Of a stretch of 14,272 nt of DNA, positions 14,221-14,272 are shown one piece after another. Made by a program: the position numbers and the translations under genes. The stretch's first letter is position 1. Each line of letters opens with the position of its first letter. Origin of the DNA: CAZIRO01 sp964541595 (lineage in GTDB: Bacteria > Acidobacteriota > HRBIN11). The stretch spans positions 1-14,272 of the forward strand of contig CAZIRO010000060.1 in the NCBI GenBank assembly GCA_964541595.1, in the 5' to 3' direction. The notes under the pieces were generated by a model. It did not search any database. It saw only the letters and a list, made by a program, of their open reading frames with translations, and was not told the origin of the DNA.

Positions 14221-14272
14221 CTGAAATCGGGACAGGCCATGGGACACCGTGGGTCCCCATGCGGTCATGCGC
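14221..14272 (+). mobile_element. Dispersed MITE-like repeat, copy 3 (5' part, cut by window end)
   Basis: Positions 14221-14271 match the reverse complement of 5317-5367 with three differences in 51 bases. The left terminal inverted repeat is at 14226-14246, starting ATCGGGACAGGC. It is in the same orientation as copy 1. It shows that the 5' boundary of the element lies at CTGAA just outside the inverted repeat. The rest of the copy lies beyond the window. Confidence 0.7.

Noticed and set aside
14225..14272. Copies 1 and 3 at both window edges as an artefact of window choice
   Set aside because: Copy 2 is internal and complete, so the repeat is real whatever fixed the window edges. Whether the edges were chosen for this reason cannot be told.

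Overview
The window is ordinary-looking bacterial chromosome of fairly high GC content (my estimate is in the high fifties percent), with genes packed on both strands. It holds nine protein genes. I see no tRNA, rRNA, CRISPR array, transposase or phage gene. An RND pump, a periplasmic adaptor and a signal-peptide protein point to a Gram-negative, two-membrane bacterium. The primary sigma factor and the secreted 'PFENRTG plus TPR' protein look most like what I remember from Acidobacteriota and related deep lineages. That is a weak inference, not an identification.

Layout from left to right. Positions 1-187 are the end of a dispersed repeat. A strong promoter (201-229) and a structured leader precede a B12-binding radical SAM gene on the + strand (302-1819). 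This gene runs tail to tail into an ankyrin-repeat gene on the - strand (1806-2312), and the two stop regions overlap by 14 bp. Continuing on the - strand are rpoD (2366-4072), with a TTG start and a long structured leader, and thiG (4230-5072). A second, complete copy of the repeat (about 5147-5367) separates thiG from an efflux operon on the - strand: a secreted TPR-like protein (10246-11880), an RND adaptor (8951-10099) and an RND transporter (5405-8947). A divergent intergenic region (11881-12157) leads to a + strand two-gene operon. It encodes a Trp-rich protein of unknown function (12158-12619) and an atypical radical SAM protein (12616-13950) with a CX9CX2C cluster motif. A hairpin follows it, and the window ends inside a third copy of the repeat (14221-14272).

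How the parts work together. The adaptor and RND pump form one export module, with the TPR-like protein as a possible envelope partner; no TolC-type channel is present here. The small Trp-rich protein and the CX9CX2C radical SAM protein are coupled by an ATGA overlap and probably act in one pathway. rpoD, the ankyrin gene and perhaps thiG form one transcription block.

The most unusual signal is the repeat family: a non-coding element of about 213 bp with 21-bp terminal inverted repeats and an interior built on a strict 7-bp period. It occurs three times in 14 kb, always between genes. The strongest candidate for an undescribed protein system is the Trp-rich protein with its radical SAM partner.
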